Source: JANWZL01 sp037445185 (GTDB lineage Bacteria; Pseudomonadota; Gammaproteobacteria; Burkholderiales; Thiobacillaceae). From it: a stretch of DNA of 34,728 nucleotides. Positions 27,595-34,728 of the stretch are shown piece after piece. The stretch lies in assembly GCA_037445185.1 (NCBI GenBank), contig JBBIKZ010000011.1:1-34728 (forward strand), written 5' to 3'. Both the position numbers and the translations under genes were made by a program. Numbering within the stretch: position 1 is the stretch's first letter; each line of letters begins with the position of its first letter. A model generated the notes under the pieces. That model saw only the letters and a program-made list of their open reading frames with translations. It searched no databases and was not told the DNA's origin.

Positions 27595-27753
27595 TCCTTT
27601 GCAAGCGTGGGATATGCGCGTCGCTCGCCGAGGTTACGGCCGGTGTCGGGGCGCGTGGAGAGGGGTTGCCTCGGTCCCGCGGCGAGGGTCGAGGCGAAAT
27701 TGTAGCGGAAGCCCGGCACCGACGGGCCGCAGGTGGCGAAAGGTCCGTACCCA

Positions 27754-28656
27754 TCAGGCGAGCGCGGCCAACTCCTTGCGGGCAATGAGGAAGACGGTGT
27801 CCTCGCCGCCCTCGACCTCGGGCCAGATGAGGGGGAGGGCAGGGTAGGCCGCCTCCAGCGCCGGCCGGTTGTGCCCGATCTCCACCGCCAGCCAGCCGCC
27901 GGCGTCGAGGTGCGCCGGCGCCTCGGCCAAGATGCGGCGCACCACGTCCAGGCCATCCGTGCCGGCGGCCAGGGCAAGGCGCGGCTCATGCCGGTACTCG
28001 GGCGGCAGCTCGGCCATCGCCTGCGCATCGACATAGGGCGGGTTGGCGATGATGAGGTCGTAGCACTCATCGCCCAAGGCGGCGAACAAGTCGGACCGCA
28101 CCAGGCGGATGCGGCTGCCAAGCCCGTACTCGTTGACGTTGCGCCGGGCGACCTCGAGGGCGTCGGCGGAGACGTCGACGGCGTCGATCCTCGCCTGCGG
28201 GAAGGCGTGCGCGAGCAGGATGGCGAGACAACCTGAACCCGTGCCGAGGTCCAGGGCGCGCGTCACTCGCTCCGGCGCGGCGAGCCAGGGGTGGAACTGT
28301 TCCAGGATCAGGGCGGCGAGGTAGGAGCGGGGCACGATCACGCGCTCGTCGACGTAGAAGCGAAACCCCTGCAGCCAGGCCTCGTGGGTGATGTAGGGGG
28401 CCGGCAGGCGGCGGTGGATGCGCTCGTGCAGGACCTGGGCGAGGTGCTGCATCTCGTGGGGGGTGAGGCGGGCGTCCAGATAGGGTTCCAGGCGGTCGAT
28501 GGGCAGGTGCAGGCTGTGCAGGATCAGATAGGCCGCCTCGTCGTGGGCATTGCTGCAGCCGTGGCCGAAGGCGAGCCCCGCGCCGTTGAAGCGCGAGACG
28601 GCATAGCGCAGCCAGTCGCGCAGCGTGAGCAGGTGTTCGCGCGCCTCGTCAAACAT
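27754..28656 (-). CDS. prmB: PrmB, ribosomal protein L3 glutamine methyltransferase
   Basis: N5-methylates a glutamine of L3 (Gln 150 in E. coli). 300 residues: an N-terminal helical domain, then a Rossmann methyltransferase fold with the SAM motif LDLGTGSGCLAI and the active-site NPPYVD. Overlaps the dapE 3' end by 8 nt. The N-terminal region and context favour PrmB over PrmC. Confidence 0.92.
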   Translation of the reverse strand: MFDEAREHLLTLRDWLRYAVSRFNGAGLAFGHGCSNAHDEAAYLILHSLHLPIDRLEPYLDARLTPHEMQHLAQVLHERIHRRLPAPYITHEAWLQGFRFYVDERVIVPRSYLAALILEQFHPWLAAPERVTRALDLGTGSGCLAILLAHAFPQARIDAVDVSADALEVARRNVNEYGLGSRIRLVRSDLFAALGDECYDLIIANPPYVDAQAMAELPPEYRHEPRLALAAGTDGLDVVRRILAEAPAHLDAGGWLAVEIGHNRPALEAAYPALPLIWPEVEGGEDTVFLIARKELAALA

Positions 28657-29782
28657 CGAGCAGACGCTCCAGGGCGGTCCGATAGATCGCGGCGAGCAGG
28701 CTCAGCTCCTGCACGCCGACGCATTCGTCGATCTTGTGGATGGTCTTGTTCACCGGGCCGAACTCGACCACCTCGCGGGCGATGTCGGCGATGAAGCGGC
28801 CGTCCGAGGTGCCGCCCGTGGTGGAGAGCTGCGGCGTGAGGCCGGTGTGCTCGCGGATGGCGGCGCCGAGCACCTCGGTGAGCCTGCCGGCCGGCGTGAG
28901 ATAGGGCTTGGCGCCGAGCTCCCATTCCAGCTCGTAGTCGAGGCCGTGGCGGTCGAGGATCTGCTCCACCCGCGCCTCGAGCCCCTCGACGCTGCTGGCG
29001 GTGGCGAAGCGGAAGTTGAAGACGATGTCGACAAAGCCGGGGATGACGTTGGTGGCGCCGGTGCCGCCGTGGATGTTGGAGATCTGCCAGGTGGTGGGCG
29101 GAAAGTACGCGTTGCCGGCGTCCCATTCCGTGGCGGCCAGCTCGGCGATGGCCGGGGCCGCCAGATGGATGGGGTTTTTCGCCAACTGCGGATAGGCGAT
29201 ATGACCCTGCACGCCGTGCACGCGCAGCCGGCCGTGCAACGAGCCGCGGCGGCCGTTTTTCATGGTATCGCCGAAGCGATCAGTGCAGGTGGGCTCGCCG
29301 ACGATGCAGTAGTCGATGCGCTCGCCGCGCGCGGCCAGGCGCTCCACCACCCTGACCGTGCCGTCCACGGCGGGGCCCTCCTCGTCCGAGGTGATGAGCC
29401 AGGCGATACTGCCGCGGTGGTGCGAGTGGCTGGCGAGGCAATCCTCTACGGCGACGAGAAAGGCGGCGATGGACCCCTTCATGTCCGCCGCGCCGCGGCC
29501 GTAGAGGTAATCGTCGCTCAGGGTGGGGGTGAAGGGGTCGTAGGACCAGCGCTCGAGGGGGCCGGTGGGGACGACGTCCGTGTGGCCCGCGAAGCAGACC
29601 AGGGGCGGCTCGCTGCCGCGCCGCGCCCACAGGTTGGTGACCCCGCCCGAGTGCACCCACTCCAGGCTGAAGCCAAGCGGTGTGAGGCGCTCGGCCAGCC
29701 AATCCTGGCAGCCGGCGTCGTCCGGGGTGAGCGAGCGCCGTGCGATCAGCGCACGGGCGTAGTCGATGAGCCTGTCGGACAT
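28649..29782 (-). CDS. dapE: DapE, succinyl-diaminopimelate desuccinylase
   Basis: A dinuclear zinc M20 peptidase-like enzyme, the later step of the succinylase DAP/lysine route started by DapD (15005). 377 residues. Metal-binding blocks: AGHTDVVPTG (His), GRGAADMKGS (Asp) and TSDEEGPA (Glu pair). It lies 6 nt from the YffB-like gene and overlaps prmB, so yffB-dapE-prmB probably form one unit. Confidence 0.95.
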   Translation of the reverse strand: MSDRLIDYARALIARRSLTPDDAGCQDWLAERLTPLGFSLEWVHSGGVTNLWARRGSEPPLVCFAGHTDVVPTGPLERWSYDPFTPTLSDDYLYGRGAADMKGSIAAFLVAVEDCLASHSHHRGSIAWLITSDEEGPAVDGTVRVVERLAARGERIDYCIVGEPTCTDRFGDTMKNGRRGSLHGRLRVHGVQGHIAYPQLAKNPIHLAAPAIAELAATEWDAGNAYFPPTTWQISNIHGGTGATNVIPGFVDIVFNFRFATASSVEGLEARVEQILDRHGLDYELEWELGAKPYLTPAGRLTEVLGAAIREHTGLTPQLSTTGGTSDGRFIADIAREVVEFGPVNKTIHKIDECVGVQELSLLAAIYRTALERLLDV

Positions 29783-29788
29783 CGGGCC

Positions 29789-30136
29789 TCACTCGCCGAA
29801 GAAGGCGGCGTAATTGTCCTCGCTGAAACCGACCTGGTACTGGCCGTCGCGGTCGAGGATGGGGCGCTTGATGACGCTGGGGTTCTCCTCCATCAAGGCG
29901 AGCGCCGTGGTCATGTTCTTCACCTGCGCCTTGCGTTCGTCGGGCAGATTGCGCCAGGTGGGGCCGCTGCGGTTGACGAGCGCCTCCCAGCCCATGAGCT
30001 TCATCAACGTCATCATGAGCTCCTTGGGCACACCCTGTTTCTTGAAATCGTGGAATTCGTAAGCGATGCCGCGGGCCTCCAGCCAGGCGCGTGCCTTCTT
30101 GACGGTGGAGCAGTTGGGGATGCCGTAGAGTTTCAT
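29789..30136 (-). CDS. YffB/ArsC-family thioredoxin-fold protein
   Basis: 115 residues of the ArsC/Spx/YffB group. The single active-type Cys is in GIPNCSTVKKA. YffB proteins are often encoded beside dapE in gammaproteobacteria and are glutathione-dependent reductase candidates; true arsenate resistance is not suggested, since no ars genes are near. Lies directly upstream of dapE. Confidence 0.85.
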   Translation of the reverse strand: MKLYGIPNCSTVKKARAWLEARGIAYEFHDFKKQGVPKELMMTLMKLMGWEALVNRSGPTWRNLPDERKAQVKNMTTALALMEENPSVIKRPILDRDGQYQVGFSEDNYAAFFGE

Positions 30137-30186
30137 GGCAAACTCGGGTTGTTGAGATCAAGGGCTGCATTCTACCCGTCGACGCG

Positions 30187-30639
30187 ATGGACCAGGCTGA
30201 AATTCCCGTCTTCGAGGTGACCCCCGCGCCCTGGCCCGCGCATGCCCCGGCCATCGCGGCGATCCGGCGCCGGGTCTTCATCGAGGAGCAGGGGGTGCCG
30301 GAGGCGCTCGAATGGGAAGCACGCGATGGGGATTGCGACTGGTTCGTCGCCCGGGTGGGCGGGGAGGTCGTCGGCGTCGCGCGCCTCACCCCCGACGCCC
30401 ACGTCGGTCGGATGGCCGTGCTGCCGGCGTGGCGCGGCCGGGGCATAGGCACGGCCCTGCTGCGGGCAGCGCTGCAGCGGGCGCGGGACAGAGGGTACGC
30501 CAGGGTCGCCCTGCACGCCCAGACCCACGCCCTGCCTTTCTATGCCCGGCTGGGCTTTCGCGCCGAGGGGGAGGTCTTCTTCGAGGCGGGGATTGCGCAT
30601 CGGCGCATGACCCTCGATCTGCACCAGGAGGACAGGTGA
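30187..30639 (+). CDS. GNAT acetyltransferase
   Basis: 150 residues with the acetyl-CoA-binding motif MAVLPAWRGRGIGTALL and a C-terminal LPFYARLGF block typical of ElaA/YjgM-like GNAT proteins. Its stop overlaps the GTG start of ispF. The substrate is unknown. Confidence 0.85.
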   Translation: MDQAEIPVFEVTPAPWPAHAPAIAAIRRRVFIEEQGVPEALEWEARDGDCDWFVARVGGEVVGVARLTPDAHVGRMAVLPAWRGRGIGTALLRAALQRARDRGYARVALHAQTHALPFYARLGFRAEGEVFFEAGIAHRRMTLDLHQEDR

Positions 30640-31115
30640 ATATCCGCGTGGGACACGGCTTCGACGTACATGCCTTCGCCCCCGGGCGGCGGCTGATCCT
30701 CGGCGGGGTGGACATCCCCCATGAGCAGGGGCTGGCCGGCCATTCCGATGCCGACGTCCTGCTGCACGCCCTCTGCGACGCCCTGCTCGGTGCGGCGGGG
30801 CTGGGTGACATCGGCCGCCACTTTCCGGACAGCGACCCGCGCTACCGCGGCATCGACAGCCGCTTGCTGTTACGTCAGGTCGTCGGGCAATTGCGCGTTG
30901 CCGGCTGGCGCGTGGGCAACGTCGACGCCACCATCATCGCCCAGGCCCCGCGCATGGCGCCGCACATCGCTCGGATGCGCGAGAACATCGCCGCCGACCT
31001 CGAATTGCAGGCGCAGGCCGTCAACGTCAAGGCCACCACCACCGAGCGCCTGGGCTTTACCGGTCGGGGCGAGGGCATCGCCGCAGAGGCGGTATGCCTG
31101 ATCGTGCGGGATTGA
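30636..31115 (+). CDS. ispF: IspF, 2-C-methyl-D-erythritol 2,4-cyclodiphosphate synthase
   Basis: Fifth step of the MEP isoprenoid route. 159 residues as in E. coli. Metal and substrate residues in GHGFDVHAF, and the LAGHSDADVLLHALCDALLGAAGLGDIG block (in parts). The start is GTG at 30636, overlapping the GNAT stop; VNIRVGHGFDVHAF is the family N-terminus. IspD is not in the window. Confidence 0.94.
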   Translation: MNIRVGHGFDVHAFAPGRRLILGGVDIPHEQGLAGHSDADVLLHALCDALLGAAGLGDIGRHFPDSDPRYRGIDSRLLLRQVVGQLRVAGWRVGNVDATIIAQAPRMAPHIARMRENIAADLELQAQAVNVKATTTERLGFTGRGEGIAAEAVCLIVRD

Positions 31116-31717
31116 TCGCCCACCAGAGTGAGGCGGCCGACGACCGTAGGGCGGGCAGGGCAGCGCCCGCCCCGGGCGAGCTGCCCACCGTCAAGGATCA
31201 GGCGCGGGTGTTCTATGCCCTGTGGCCGGACGAGGGCGTGCGCGGCGAGTTGCATCGGGTCGCCAGCCTGTTGCACAGGATGAGGGGCGGCCGCCGCACG
31301 CGACCGGAGACGATCCACCTGACGCTGGTCTTCGTCGGCAACGTCCCCCGTACCCTATTGCCCGCCCTGCAGACCAGCGCTGCGGACATCCGTCTGCCCG
31401 ACTTCGACCTGGTGTTCGATCAGGCCGAATGCTGGCGGCACAACCGCATCGCCTTCGTGACGACGCGGCAGCCGCCCGCCGAGCTGATGGACCTGGTGAC
31501 CGGCCTCGAGGGCACGTTGGACCGACTCGGCCTGCCCCATGACCGCCGGCCTTACAAGCCACATGTCACGCTGCTGCGTGGTGCCGACTGCAGACCGGAA
31601 GGCCCGGCGATCCACCCCATCCGCTGGCGGGCGCGGGAATTCGTGCTGGTCGAATCCGTGCTCGGCCCGCAGGGGGCGCAGTACTCCCGACTCGGCCGCT
31701 ACCCCCTCGGGGGCTGA
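31094..31717 (+). CDS. thpR: ThpR/LigT RNA 2',3'-cyclic phosphodiesterase
   Basis: A 2H phosphoesterase with the two HxT motifs HLTLVF and HVTLLR. 207 residues against 176 in E. coli, so the first ~30 residues may be an extension or the true start may lie lower (around ARVFYALWPD). ATG 31094 overlaps ispF and has a GAGG site nearby. Confidence 0.87.
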   Translation: MPDRAGLIAHQSEAADDRRAGRAAPAPGELPTVKDQARVFYALWPDEGVRGELHRVASLLHRMRGGRRTRPETIHLTLVFVGNVPRTLLPALQTSAADIRLPDFDLVFDQAECWRHNRIAFVTTRQPPAELMDLVTGLEGTLDRLGLPHDRRPYKPHVTLLRGADCRPEGPAIHPIRWRAREFVLVESVLGPQGAQYSRLGRYPLGG

Positions 31718-31718
31718 A

Positions 31719-32147
31719 TTACAAAAAGACGTAGCTTTCCAGGTGACCCGCGAGCTCCTTGAGGGGCAGCCGGGTGTAGTCCTTTTCGATCGTTTCGGTG
31801 ACCTTGTTACGGACGTGGGAGGTCAGCCGGTTGTTGAGCAAGCCCATGAAGTGGGCGGACGCGATCAGGATCAGACGGTCATAGGCGTTGTTGACGCGAC
31901 CCTCCTCCAGTTCGCGTGAGATCTCCTGGGCGAAGCGCTCCGCCTCGTGCTCCTTGGGCGGCGTGGGTTGGGCGTAGCTGCCGGAACCCTGGTAGTTGCC
32001 AATACGATCGCTCACCAGATTCGCCGCCTTTTCCCGGCTCTCGGGATGTTCCAGCTCTTTGACGAGCTGCAGGCCTTTCTTCGGGCCATGGTTGGCATAG
32101 AGCTTGGCTTGACTGGCGTTGGCCACCAGGATCCAGGTCACGGACAT
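31719..32147 (-). CDS. host-attachment-protein family
   Basis: 142 residues starting MSVTWILVANASQAKLY. ATG 32147 was chosen for GGAG 8 nt upstream. The region SDRIGNYQGSGSYAQPTPPKEHEAERFAQEIS (in pieces) is typical of the family named for a role in Agrobacterium attachment. Such proteins are related to archaeal eRF1-like domains (baeRF). The real role in this organism is unknown. Confidence 0.8.
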   Translation of the reverse strand: MSVTWILVANASQAKLYANHGPKKGLQLVKELEHPESREKAANLVSDRIGNYQGSGSYAQPTPPKEHEAERFAQEISRELEEGRVNNAYDRLILIASAHFMGLLNNRLTSHVRNKVTETIEKDYTRLPLKELAGHLESYVFL

Positions 32148-32267
32148 AGACGTCTCCATTGGAAAGTTGAGCTTAGGGGTGAAGGGTGGGAATGCTTGCA
32201 TGCCTTGCGGGTACTGCCCGCGTTACACGGGTGTGACCATCCCACTATAGCCGTCCCGGCCGTGGCG

Positions 32268-33356
32268 TCAAAGTCGCGACCGGTAGTGCGCCAGCACCGA
32301 GCGGGCCAGCTCCAGACTGGCCTCGGGCGTGGCGGAGACGAGACGGAACACGTCGCCTGCGCTCGCCCCGGTGTAGTTGCGGCCGAGAGACCGGCTGTAG
32401 GCGGGGTCGTAGTGGGTCACCAGCAGCTCGCCCACCAGTTCGTCCCAGGCGTCCGACTGCGCCAGTCGCTGCCAATGTGCGATCCGCTCGCGCCCCAGCA
32501 GTCGCGTCAGGCAATCGAGCCGACGGGCCAGGGCCCCGTGGTCGGCGAGGAAATGACGGTATTCGTCCTTGAGCAAGGCGACACGCACCGGGAGGTCGGC
32601 CTCCAAGGTCAGACAGGCCGAGGCACGCATGCGCTGCAGCAGCGCTTCCGGGGTGTGCAGGCTGCCGATGCGTTTGCTCTCGGATTCGACGAATACCGGC
32701 TGACCGGGGTCGAAATGCCGCAGCCGCTGCCAGATCCGGCTCTCGAACAGCTTCTGGGGCGGCTGCGGTCGGTCGGGATAGGCCCCCAGCACGGAACCCA
32801 TATGCGCGGCCAGACCTTCCAGGTCCAACACCTGGGCACCGAGCTCGGCCAGGCTGCGCAGCAGGCGGCTCTTGCCAACCCCGGTACGGCCGCACACGAC
32901 GATGAAGCGCAACCGCTCCGGCAGCGCCTGGAGATCGGCCACCACCGCGCGCCGGTAGGCCTTGTACCCCCCTTCGAGTTGGGCCGCATCCCAGCCGATG
33001 GCGCGTAACACGTGCACCATGGCGCCACTGCGGTTGCCGCCGCGCCAGCAGTAGACGAGGGGACGGTAATGCTTGGGCCGGTCGGCGAAGTGCTGCTCGA
33101 GATGCCGGGCGATGTTGCGCGCGACCAGGGCGGCGCCGACCTTCTTGGCCGTGAAGGGGGAATCCTGCTTGTAGAGTGTCCCCACGTGGGCCCGCTCCGC
33201 ATCGTCCAGCACGTGCAGGTTGATGGCGCCCGGCACGTGGTCTTCGGCGTATTCCGCAGGAGAACGGGCATCGATGACCTCGTCGAAGGCGTCGAGAGCC
33301 TCAACCGTGACGAGTCCACCTTTCCTCGGCGCGTGCTGCGGGGTGGCACACTGCAT
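32268..33356 (-). CDS. selU: SelU/MnmH, tRNA 2-selenouridine synthase
   Basis: Replaces sulfur of the wobble 2-thiouridine (made by MnmA) with selenium. 362 residues: a rhodanese domain with YCWRGGNRS (catalytic Cys 103) and an ATP-binding P-loop GRTGVGKS (156-163). Start ATG 33356 shares its first base with the smpB stop (TGATG), suggesting coupling. A longer start at 33398 exists but lies within smpB. Confidence 0.93.
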   Translation of the reverse strand: MQCATPQHAPRKGGLVTVEALDAFDEVIDARSPAEYAEDHVPGAINLHVLDDAERAHVGTLYKQDSPFTAKKVGAALVARNIARHLEQHFADRPKHYRPLVYCWRGGNRSGAMVHVLRAIGWDAAQLEGGYKAYRRAVVADLQALPERLRFIVVCGRTGVGKSRLLRSLAELGAQVLDLEGLAAHMGSVLGAYPDRPQPPQKLFESRIWQRLRHFDPGQPVFVESESKRIGSLHTPEALLQRMRASACLTLEADLPVRVALLKDEYRHFLADHGALARRLDCLTRLLGRERIAHWQRLAQSDAWDELVGELLVTHYDPAYSRSLGRNYTGASAGDVFRLVSATPEASLELARSVLAHYRSRL

Positions 33357-33802
33357 CAGCGTTCGCTCCGCATCAGGCGCTGCTTTTCCCGCTGCCATTC
33401 GCGTTCCTTCTCGGCTGCACGCTTGTCATGCAGCTTCTTGCCCTTGGCGAGGCCGATCTCGAGCTTGATGCGCCCTTTCGCATAGTGGAGGTTCAATGGC
33501 ACAAGGGTGTAGCCGGCCCGCTCCACCTTGCCGATCAGGCGTTTGATCTCCTCGGCGTGCAACAGTAGTTTGCGCGTGCGCAGCGGGTCGGGTTTGATGT
33601 GCGTCGAGGCGGTGGGCAGGGGGCTCACGTGGCAGCCGAGTAGCCAGACCTCGCCCTTCTTCACCACCACGTAGGCCTCTTTCAACTGCACCCGGCCGGC
33701 GCGGACGGCCTTGACCTCCCAGCCCTCCAGCGCGAGCCCGGCCTCGTAGCGTTCCTCGATGAAATAATCGTGAAAGGCCTTCTTGTTATCGGCAATGCTC
33801 AT
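33356..33802 (-). CDS. smpB: SmpB, tmRNA-binding protein
   Basis: Partner of tmRNA in trans-translation. 148 residues, start MSIADNKKAFHDYFIEERYEAG (in part) at 33802. It has the OB-type core (GWEVKAVRAGRVQLKEAYV) and a basic C-terminal tail. tmRNA (ssrA) itself is not recognised in the window. It is divergent from ratA across 67 nt. Confidence 0.95.
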   Translation of the reverse strand: MSIADNKKAFHDYFIEERYEAGLALEGWEVKAVRAGRVQLKEAYVVVKKGEVWLLGCHVSPLPTASTHIKPDPLRTRKLLLHAEEIKRLIGKVERAGYTLVPLNLHYAKGRIKLEIGLAKGKKLHDKRAAEKEREWQREKQRLMRSER

Positions 33803-33869
33803 GGTGCGGAGAGGTCTGCATTTCGTGTATTTTACAGCCCCTGTCCTTCGAGCGCCTCCAACCGCCACT

Positions 33870-34307
33870 GTGGCCGCAGTCCATAAAACTGTACTGGTGC
33901 CCTACACCCCCGTCGAGATGTACGAATTGGTGGACCGGGTCGAGGACTACCCCCTGTTTCTGCCCTGGTGCGGCGGGACCGAGCTGCACCACCGCGACGA
34001 GCTCATCACCGAGGCCACCATCCACATCCATTACATGCACATCCGCCAGCATTTCACCACCCAGAATCGCAAGCACTACCCGCAGGAGATGGCCATCAGC
34101 CTCAAGCGGGGGCCTTTCCGCCGCATGGAGGGCTACTGGCGATTCAAGCCCCTCGGCGAGGCCGCCTGCAAGATCGAGCTGGCGCTGCATTACGAATTTT
34201 CCACGCATCTGTTCGAGAAGGCGCTGGGACCCGTGTTCGGCTACGTCGCCAACAGCCTGGTGGACGCCTTCGTGCGGCGCGCCGAACAGGTCTACGGCGA
34301 GCGATGA
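33870..34307 (+). CDS. ratA: RatA family START/CoQ10-binding protein
   Basis: A START-domain protein; E. coli RatA was reported to inhibit 70S assembly, while related proteins bind ubiquinone. 145 residues from GTG 33870 (VAAVHKTVLVPYTPVEMYEL); the longer frame upstream is not family-like. Overlaps rnfH (ATGA). Confidence 0.88.
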   Translation: MAAVHKTVLVPYTPVEMYELVDRVEDYPLFLPWCGGTELHHRDELITEATIHIHYMHIRQHFTTQNRKHYPQEMAISLKRGPFRRMEGYWRFKPLGEAACKIELALHYEFSTHLFEKALGPVFGYVANSLVDAFVRRAEQVYGER

Positions 34308-34621
34308 GCAGCATCCGCGTGGAGGTGATCTACGCCCTCCCGGGCCGTGCCAAGCGGGTGGCGCTGACGGTGGAAGAGGGGGCCACCGTGCAGCAGGCGT
34401 TGGCGCGTTCCGGCCTGCTCACGGAGTTTCCCGAGATCGACCTCAACCGGAACAAGCTGGGGGTGTGGAACAAGCTGGTCAAGCCCGACACGCCGCTCAG
34501 GGATCGGGACAGGGTGGAGATCTACCGTCCCCTCATCGCCGATCCCAAGGAGGTGCGCAAGCAGCGGGCGGCGGAGGGCAAGGCGATGAAGAAAGGCGGC
34601 GGCGACCTGCCGGCGGAGTAA
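34304..34621 (+). CDS. rnfH: RnfH family ubiquitin-like protein
   Basis: 105 residues, beta-grasp fold, RNFH family (VEVIYALPGRAKRVALTV..., DRVEIYRPLIADPKEVRKQRA). Paired with ratA as in most gammaproteobacteria. Function unproven. Confidence 0.9.
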   Translation: MSSIRVEVIYALPGRAKRVALTVEEGATVQQALARSGLLTEFPEIDLNRNKLGVWNKLVKPDTPLRDRDRVEIYRPLIADPKEVRKQRAAEGKAMKKGGGDLPAE

Positions 34622-34644
34622 GCGCAACGGGTGCGCTCGCTAGG

Positions 34645-34728
34645 GAAACGCTGAAAAAATAGGCGAGCGGGATGAAGCGCAAGGCGCCCGGCGCGCAGCG
34701 ATCGAGACATATCAAGTAGATAGGCGAG
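34645..34728. mobile_element. possible start of a repeat element, cut by the window
   Basis: From GGGAAACGCTGAAAAA (about 34643-34659) the sequence changes to a style unlike the neighbouring genes. The word ATAGGCGAG occurs at about 34660 and again at the last bases. It could be an IS or MITE edge; only 84 bases are visible. Confidence 0.3.

Noticed and set aside
29789..30136. Arsenate reductase for arsenic resistance
   Set aside because: YffB-type sequence in a dapE context with no ars regulator or efflux gene.
33870..34621. RatA-RnfH as a true toxin-antitoxin pair
   Set aside because: Conserved housekeeping neighbours; RnfH is not established as an antitoxin.

Overview
The window looks like a chromosomal segment of a GC-rich gammaproteobacterium, possibly Chromatiales or a related sulfur-oxidiser. 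The evidence is gene content (bamD, rluD/pgeF, ratA/rnfH with smpB, dapD/dapE, prmB, rimO, mnmA, selU) and strong codon bias toward G/C. The species call is inference; no rRNA or tRNA gene was seen.

Region 1 (1-1100) is a junk or junction zone. It holds a TPR-protein fragment with a signal peptide, a relic of an ISAs1-family transposase C-terminus, a hairpin, and several copies of a short CAAGACCTGACCCCT motif that includes a 26-bp tandem duplication.

Region 2 (1110-8460) is a dense protein-quality-control island. On the minus strand are cbpA, cbpM, an M48 HtpX-like membrane protease and an accessory FtsH. Divergent on the plus strand are three different small heat-shock proteins (Hsp20) and a full zinc-finger DnaJ. 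The gap between cbpA and the first hsp20 carries sigma-32-like promoter motifs on both strands. Gene content resembles the heat-resistance loci (LHR/tLST) of other Proteobacteria, but ClpK, YfdX, thioredoxin and KefB are absent from this stretch. A 380-bp element with perfect 20-bp terminal inverted repeats sits between cbpM and htpX and supplies a replacement N-terminus for HtpX. The dnaJ 3' end, stop codon included, is duplicated in a 90-bp tandem array.

Region 3 (8672-15829) is metabolic: a lipoylated 2-oxo acid dehydrogenase E2 (SucB-like) without a visible E3-binding domain, an unknown periplasmic protein coupled to a fused 5-oxoprolinase, an HDOD protein, and DapD.

Region 4 (15884-27594) is mainly ribosome, tRNA, stringent-response and envelope housekeeping: relA, bamD, rluD, pgeF, a ZIP metal transporter, an oxygen-binding di-iron-type MBL protein, rimO, nudJ, mnmA, a lipoprotein M48 peptidase with TPRs, and a small mechanosensitive-channel-like membrane protein. 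Short palindromic repeats fill several intergenic gaps. The most striking is a perfect 26-bp inverted repeat built of TCAGGNN heptads, which fills the bamD-relA gap and abuts the relA start codon.

Region 5 (27754-34621) contains prmB, dapE, a YffB/ArsC-like protein, a GNAT acetyltransferase, ispF, thpR, a host-attachment-family protein, selU, smpB, ratA and rnfH. The last ~80 bases look like the start of another repeat or mobile element cut by the window edge.
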